A DNA stretch of 64,000 nt from CAZTTG01 sp964615935 (GTDB lineage Bacteria; Planctomycetota; UBA1135; GCA-002686595): assembly GCA_964615935.1 (NCBI GenBank), contig CAZTTG010000002.1, forward strand, positions 62,001 through 126,000. The letters are read 5' to 3'. Numbering within the stretch: position 1 is the stretch's first letter; every line of letters starts with the position of its first letter. This document shows, piece by piece, positions 59,445 to 64,000 of this stretch. The notes beneath the pieces are model-generated. The model was not told the DNA's origin, did not search any database, and saw only the letters and a program-made list of their open reading frames with translations. The translations under genes were made by a program, and so were the position numbers.

Positions 59445-61532
59445 TCAGGATCGCACCCGTCCGTCGTCCAGCTCGTCGGCCCGGTGCGCGCGCAAACGGC
59501 GGAACATGTCGCGCAGGTTCATGAAGCCGCCGATGGTGAACCAGATCATGACGGCCGTCCCCACGAAGAGCACGAACCAGGTCCATCCCCGCCACCAGGA
59601 GAGCCAGGTCTCGTCCGGAACGTCGACCACCGTGTTGTACACCGTGCCGACGATGAAGATCAGCGTCCACGCCAGGGGCCAGGAGACGGTGATCAGGGTG
59701 ACCCACTTGTCCACCCCGGTGAACTCCCCGGTGAAGCCCAGGCGGCGCAGCCAGGTGCCGTGCTCGGTCTTCGAGCGCACCCGGTCCTCCTCCACCTCGT
59801 ACTTCCCGCGGTGCAGCAGGCGGTCGAGGTCGAACTCGCGGCGCGGGCCCAGGAGGGAGACCAGCACGTAGGCGCCCATCGCGGCGGCGATGGCGCAGAA
59901 GGTCAGGACCTGGCCGGTGATCCGGGGCGCATCGTGCACCCAGACGTGAAAGCGGGCCACGGGCTCCAGCCAGCCGGCGGCCCATCCCTTCGGGTCCCCG
60001 CGGAGGAACCCCTCGTGGGGCTCCACCATGTTGTTGAACAGCCAGCGCACGAGGAGCTGCTGCTTGACGATGATCCCCCAGGCGCTGAGCAGGAGCCCCA
60101 GGATCATGGCCGTCCAGGCCGCCGCCGTGGTGCCCCGCTTCCAGTACAGCCCGCCGATGATCGCCGAGCCGGCTCCGCCCACGAAGACCGCGCCGGTCAG
60201 GGCCAGGAACATGGCTATGTACTGGCTGGGCTCGTAGTGGTAGCTGAAGATCACCGCGAAGACCGCCACCGCGAAGATGGCGGACCGCAGGAGCAGGAGG
60301 TGCGCGCGGGACGAGAGCGGCTTGCGCCGGAAGGGCAGCACCACGTCCTGCACGAAGATGGCTCCCCAGGAGTGCAGGTAGGTGTCGTTGGTGCTGATGA
60401 AGGCGCCCAGCATGGCCGCGCAGAAGAGCCCCAGGAGGCCGGTGGGCAGCAGGATCGCCACCGCGAAGGGCGTGCGCATCTCCGACTGCAGAGCGCCCGT
60501 GGCCAGGGGCTCGAGGGCCCCGTTCACCGCGGCCGCCTGGTCGGCGTAGGCGGGGTGGTGCATCAGGGTGCGGATGCAGATGGGCAGCACCAGGGCGATC
60601 AGCATGAGCACCCGGAAGCGCCAGCCGTTCAGGATGTTGGCCATCTTGGCCTCGTGGGCGTTGAGGGCCGCGGCGTTGTAGCCCTGGTCGCCCTGCCACG
60701 CCCGCATGCCGTAGAACATCACCACGACGCTGATCAGGAAGTACCAGACGTTGAAGTTCTCCTCCCCCTGCAGCTTGAAGGGGTGGATCATCGACTTGCC
60801 CTCGGGCGGGGCGTTGCCCAGCTCGGCGGTCACCCGAGCGCCCTCCCACACCCGGCCCAGCAGGGTGTCGGCCACGTGCTCCCAGGGGATGGTGAAGAGC
60901 AGGAAGAAGATGATCGCGAGGAAGACCAGGTTGCTGAAGATCCCCTGGAGGAAGTCGGTCACCATGACCGCGATCTGCCCGCCCAGGAAGACGAAGGTCA
61001 GGGCCACCCCCATGAGCCCGATCATCAGGACCGGGAAGGTCTCCAGCGTCGTCCCCAGGAAGGCGAAGCGCTCGGGCAGCCCGCACAGGGCCATGAAGAA
61101 GCGGGCCGCCACCCCGGGGAAGATCCCGTAGTTGATGATCCCCGACAGGAAGGCCACCAGCCCGCCGAAGACGCGGAAGCTCTTGCCGTAGCGCATCTCG
61201 AAGAACTGCGCCAGGGTCATGGCCCGCGTGCGCCGGAAGCGGTAGATCACCCAGCCGGTCAGGGCGATGACGATCGCGGCCGGACCCTCCATCAGGCCCC
61301 ACCAGATCGACGAGAAGCCCACCTCGTAGTTCAGCTGGAAGTACCAGACCAGGGTGATGACGCCCAGCTGCGCCATGTTGAAGGCCACCGAGATCAGGTA
61401 GCGCCCGGCGCAGCGGTTGGCAGCCAGGAAGCCCGAGACGCTGGTGGCGTAGCGCTGGGTGGTGAGGGCTCCGATGCTCAGGACTGCGAGCAGGCCGGCG
61501 ACGATGGCCCAGTCCAGCAAGTGGAGGTTCAT
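59445..61532 (-). CDS. Sodium:solute symporter (SSS family)
   Basis: A 695-residue inner-membrane symporter with 13 or more predicted helices. It starts HLLDWAIVAGLLAVLSIGAL and contains the SSS landmark region near helix 4-5 (FLSGIINYGIFPG) and GAFISTNDTYLHSWGAIFVQD, with a long C-terminal tail of three extra helices after a polar stretch (HRGKYEVEEDRVRSKTEHG). It takes up sugars, amino acids or other solutes with sodium. The ATG at 61532 overlaps the mannosidase stop as ATGA, so the two are translationally coupled, and mannose or an oligosaccharide is the first guess as substrate. The FAD oxidoreductase gene follows after 10 bases. Confidence 0.85.
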   Translation of the reverse strand: MNLHLLDWAIVAGLLAVLSIGALTTQRYATSVSGFLAANRCAGRYLISVAFNMAQLGVITLVWYFQLNYEVGFSSIWWGLMEGPAAIVIALTGWVIYRFRRTRAMTLAQFFEMRYGKSFRVFGGLVAFLSGIINYGIFPGVAARFFMALCGLPERFAFLGTTLETFPVLMIGLMGVALTFVFLGGQIAVMVTDFLQGIFSNLVFLAIIFFLLFTIPWEHVADTLLGRVWEGARVTAELGNAPPEGKSMIHPFKLQGEENFNVWYFLISVVVMFYGMRAWQGDQGYNAAALNAHEAKMANILNGWRFRVLMLIALVLPICIRTLMHHPAYADQAAAVNGALEPLATGALQSEMRTPFAVAILLPTGLLGLFCAAMLGAFISTNDTYLHSWGAIFVQDVVLPFRRKPLSSRAHLLLLRSAIFAVAVFAVIFSYHYEPSQYIAMFLALTGAVFVGGAGSAIIGGLYWKRGTTAAAWTAMILGLLLSAWGIIVKQQLLVRWLFNNMVEPHEGFLRGDPKGWAAGWLEPVARFHVWVHDAPRITGQVLTFCAIAAAMGAYVLVSLLGPRREFDLDRLLHRGKYEVEEDRVRSKTEHGTWLRRLGFTGEFTGVDKWVTLITVSWPLAWTLIFIVGTVYNTVVDVPDETWLSWWRGWTWFVLFVGTAVMIWFTIGGFMNLRDMFRRLRAHRADELDDGRVRS

Positions 61533-64000
61533 GGAGCGGACCGCCGCGGCTCGACGAGCAGGGTCAGGATCTCGAAGGGCCGCAGGGCGAGCTCGGTGGT
61601 GGGCGGGTCCGCGCGGTGCTGGATCTCCCGCTCGACGGGCTCCTCGAGCAGGTCGGCGGCCCGGACGCCGGCGACCGGCATCCTCCACCGGATGCGGCCC
61701 CGGCCCAGCCCGCCGCGCCGCTCGACCAGCCGCAGAACCAGGCCGCGGCCGTCCTGCGCCGGCTTGAAGCAGGCGATCTCGAGGTCGGCGCCCCCCTCCA
61801 GCTCGAGCTCGAAGGGAGCCAGGCGCGAGCCGCCCGCGCCCGGGCGCCGATCCCACGGCGCTCCCGCGCCCGGCGAGGCCGGGCCCGGCCCGGAATCCAG
61901 CGACACGACGACCGGCGGCTCGGCCAGCTCGTCCGCCTCCCGCGGCACGCGCGCCCTTCGCCAATCCCCGGCGTGGGGCAGGAAGCCGTAGCGAAACTCG
62001 TGGCGGCCGCGGTCCGCGTCGGGATCGGGGAAGGTGGGGCCGCGCAGCAGGGAGAGGCCCAGGACGTTCTCGTGGATCGAGCGGCCGTACTTGCCGTCGT
62101 CCAGCAGCGCCAGCCCCAGGCCCGGCTGGGAGAGGTCCATCCACCGGTGCCCGGGCACCTCGAAGCGGGCCTCCTCCCAGGAGGTGTTCCGGTGGGTGGG
62201 CCGCTGGACATGGCCGAGCTGGATCCCGCAGGTCGCGAAGCGCGCGCGCACGCCCGTGGGGTTCAGGGTGCGCAGCAGGGTCCGGCTCTCGCGCCAGTCG
62301 ATCTCGGTCTCGACCTCGATCCTGCGCGCGCCCGCCTCCAGCACGTAGCGCTGGACGATGGTGCTCTCGCGGAAGCGGCGCCGGACCTCGATCGCGCCGC
62401 GCAGCGCTCCCGACTCGACCACCTCGATCGAGTCGGCCCGACCGTCGAGGGGGAAGGGCTTGTCGGCGCAGTCCCAGTCGACGTTCCAGGCCTCCCAGCG
62501 CCGCGGGCGGTCCTCGTAGGCGACGAGCTGGTTGAGGGGCGCCAGGGCGCCGCCGCGCCGGACGGCGTTGACCGGCAGCTCGCAGCCCGCCGAGCGCAGC
62601 TCGGCGATCCGCCCGGCCTCGTCCAGGGTCGCCGAGAGGTGGGCGTTCTCCAGGGTGTGATCGCCGACGCGCACGCGCTCGGCGGGCTGCGGTGCGTCCG
62701 GCTCGGCGGTCGCGACGTCGAGCAGCGCGGCGCCCAGGGAGGCGAGGTCCCGGACCCGGACGAGCTCCTCGCCCAGCCGCACCACCGCCGTTCGCTCGTG
62801 CGAGCAGGGATTCAGCACCAGCGCCGGCGCCGCCATCCCGGACGCGTCGGCCCCGGCCGCCAACGATCGGGTCGCCATCACGAGCGCGCCATCCAGCTCC
62901 TCCTCCACCCGCGCGAAGGCCTCGCGCGCGTCGGCGTACACCTCGGCGATCGAGGTCCCCGGCAAGATGTCGTGGAACTGGTGCAGCAGGACGATCTTCC
63001 AGACGGCGTCGAGCTTCGGGGCCAGCTCCCGCGCGGCCTCGCCGCCCGGCCGGCAGGCGAGCAGGGCCTCGACCAGGCGCAGCCGCCGCTCGGCCAGGGC
63101 GTTGGCGCGCTTGATCCAGGCCTGGCTGGTCAGGGTCCCCCGGTGCTGCTCGAGGTAGAGCTCGCCGTCCCAGGCGGGCAGGTCGCGGCCGCCCACCTTC
63201 TGCTCCCGGCGCTCGCGGTGCAGGGCCTCGCAGAACGAGTCCACCCGCCCCGGCTCGACGCGCGGCAGGCCCTCGACCCGGGCGGCGAGCTGGGCGCGGT
63301 GGACGATCTCCGCGGTCGGTCCGCCGCCTCCGTCCCCGTAGCCGAAGGGCTGCAGCCAGCGGCCGATGAAGACGCGATCGGGACCCACCGGCCGCTGGTC
63401 CTTGCGGACCACGCGATCCTGGCCCCGGAGCAGGTCCTCGGGCTGCAGCGGCGCGTTGTAGTTCTCGCCCGGGGTGAGGTGGGCCAGGACCTCGCTCCCG
63501 TCGATCCCCCGCCAGCGGAAGCTGACGTGGGGGAACTCGTTGCGCTCGCTCCAGGCCATCTTGTCGGTGATGAAGGTGTCCAGGCCGGAGAGGCGCATGA
63601 TCTGCGGCAGGGAGGCGGGGAACCCGAAGGTGTCGGGCAGCCAGAGGTAGCGCTGCTGCGCGCTCTCGCCGAAGCGCTCCTTCCAGTAGCCGGCGCCGTG
63701 GAGGATCTGGCGGATGAGGGACTCGCCCGAGGGGGCGTGGCAGTCGCACTCCACCCACATGGCCCCGCCGGCCTCCCAGCGGCCCTCCGACACGCGCGAG
63801 CGGATGCGCTCGAAGAGCGCCGGCGAGGCCTCCTCGACCGTGGCGTACTGCTGGGCCTGGCTGGCCAGGAAGCGGAAGCCCGGGAAGCGCTCCATCAGCT
63901 CCAGGGCGCTGGCCCACGAGCGCAGGACCTTGCGCCGCGTCTCGGCCAGCGGCCACAGCCAGGCGGTGTCGATGTGGGCGTGGCCCACGGCGACGCAGGT
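61529..64000 (-). CDS. GH38 alpha-mannosidase family glycosidase, 5' end beyond window
   Basis: 824 codons are visible and the N-terminus is outside the right edge. The first readable residues contain VGHAHIDTAWLWPL, the GH38 metal-binding motif, then ETRRKVLRSWASALELMERF and QYLW-like RYLWLPDTFGFPASLPQI, which carries the catalytic region. TDKMAWSERNEFPHVSFRWR is the family substrate-site stretch. The last 250 residues are the beta-sandwich domains. It removes alpha-linked mannose from oligosaccharides or N-glycan-like chains; no signal peptide can be judged. Overlap of stop and symporter start (ATGA) shows coupling with the SSS transporter. The upstream in-frame codons continue to the edge, so it is not a new start at 63988. 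Confidence 0.88.
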   Translation of the reverse strand, partial: TCVAVGHAHIDTAWLWPLAETRRKVLRSWASALELMERFPGFRFLASQAQQYATVEEASPALFERIRSRVSEGRWEAGGAMWVECDCHAPSGESLIRQILHGAGYWKERFGESAQQRYLWLPDTFGFPASLPQIMRLSGLDTFITDKMAWSERNEFPHVSFRWRGIDGSEVLAHLTPGENYNAPLQPEDLLRGQDRVVRKDQRPVGPDRVFIGRWLQPFGYGDGGGGPTAEIVHRAQLAARVEGLPRVEPGRVDSFCEALHRERREQKVGGRDLPAWDGELYLEQHRGTLTSQAWIKRANALAERRLRLVEALLACRPGGEAARELAPKLDAVWKIVLLHQFHDILPGTSIAEVYADAREAFARVEEELDGALVMATRSLAAGADASGMAAPALVLNPCSHERTAVVRLGEELVRVRDLASLGAALLDVATAEPDAPQPAERVRVGDHTLENAHLSATLDEAGRIAELRSAGCELPVNAVRRGGALAPLNQLVAYEDRPRRWEAWNVDWDCADKPFPLDGRADSIEVVESGALRGAIEVRRRFRESTIVQRYVLEAGARRIEVETEIDWRESRTLLRTLNPTGVRARFATCGIQLGHVQRPTHRNTSWEEARFEVPGHRWMDLSQPGLGLALLDDGKYGRSIHENVLGLSLLRGPTFPDPDADRGRHEFRYGFLPHAGDWRRARVPREADELAEPPVVVSLDSGPGPASPGAGAPWDRRPGAGGSRLAPFELELEGGADLEIACFKPAQDGRGLVLRLVERRGGLGRGRIRWRMPVAGVRAADLLEEPVEREIQHRADPPTTELALRPFEILTLLVEPRRSAP

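Noticed and set aside
59445..63956. Apparent 1500-residue fusion of mannosidase and symporter
   Set aside because: The mannosidase is in another frame that ends at 61529, and the symporter has its own ATG at 61532 with an ATGA overlap; the upstream part of the long frame is a shadow.

Overview
The window is about 70% G+C by eye and densely coded. I find 43 protein-coding genes or gene parts on both strands, no rRNA, tRNA, CRISPR array or transposase, and only one stretch over 300 bases without a gene. The gene set is Tat-exported oxidoreductases, a formylglycine-type sulfatase, GH88/GH20/GH38 glycosidases, many S9/S41/M24 peptidases, ThuA/DUF6807 and hydrazine-synthase-alpha-like cytochrome proteins, FG-GAP and carboxypeptidase-regulatory-like exported proteins. 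This suits an uncultured, free-living, polymer-degrading bacterium, most likely of the Planctomycetota or a related high-GC group. The phylum is an inference, because no marker gene lies here. First genes of transcription units are often preceded by a TANNAT hexamer about 30-55 bases before the start codon, taken here as the -10 box.

Layout. 1-2609 (minus): HlyD-type adaptor and two MacB-type permeases. 2790-4106 (plus): Glu/Leu/Phe/Val dehydrogenase. 4103-8068: uronate module, with GH88 hydrolase, SDR and KDPG aldolase on minus and a divergent PfkB-type (KDG-like) kinase. 8079-9920: ThuA-DUF6807 exported protein. 9905-14054 (minus): beta-helix protein, PLP decarboxylase, small membrane protein. 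14173-15648: Tat lipoprotein resembling a sugar isomerase. 15671-25044 (minus): POT peptide transporter, prolidase and DPP-IV, then ABC-F ATPase and a GH20 hexosaminidase broken by an in-frame TAG. Together with the prolyl oligopeptidase at 27934 this is a proline-peptide utilisation block. 25293-27795: DUF362 protein and a polyferredoxin that looks like a NapH-NapG fusion with an internal twin-arginine segment. 30102-31900: threonine aldolase and sirtuin. 31901-32261: gene-free, holding a long inverted repeat with nested hairpins. 32262-33800 (minus): glutamine-synthetase family protein.

34061-37789 (plus) is the most interesting unit: four overlapping genes for a non-pyrrolysine MttB-family methyltransferase, a stand-alone MetH reactivation-domain protein, a corrinoid protein and a homocysteine methyltransferase. 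Together they reproduce cobalamin-dependent methionine synthase, but the folate-binding module is replaced by an MttB-type methyltransferase. The predicted outcome is direct methylation of homocysteine from a methylated amine or similar donor.

37812-43000 (minus): beta-CASP metallo-hydrolase, hydrazine-synthase-alpha-like dihaem protein, AEC transporter. 43026-47379 (plus): propeller-transglutaminase fusion, caspase-fold protein that has lost its catalytic core, large lipoprotein. 47395-52572 (minus): exported carbohydrate/peptide-type beta-sandwich protein, shortened FG-GAP protein, UroD-family methyltransferase, OPA/MFS transporter. 52751-54292 (plus): sulfatase. 54339-64000 (minus): a long operon of GH38 mannosidase (cut by the right edge), SSS symporter, Tat FAD oxidoreductase, TPR lipoprotein and a SnoaL-SnoaL-S41 protein broken by a second in-frame TAG.

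Several exported-protein genes here (GH20, SnoaL-S41, caspase, FG-GAP) show nonsense codons or internal losses, while the metabolic operons look intact.
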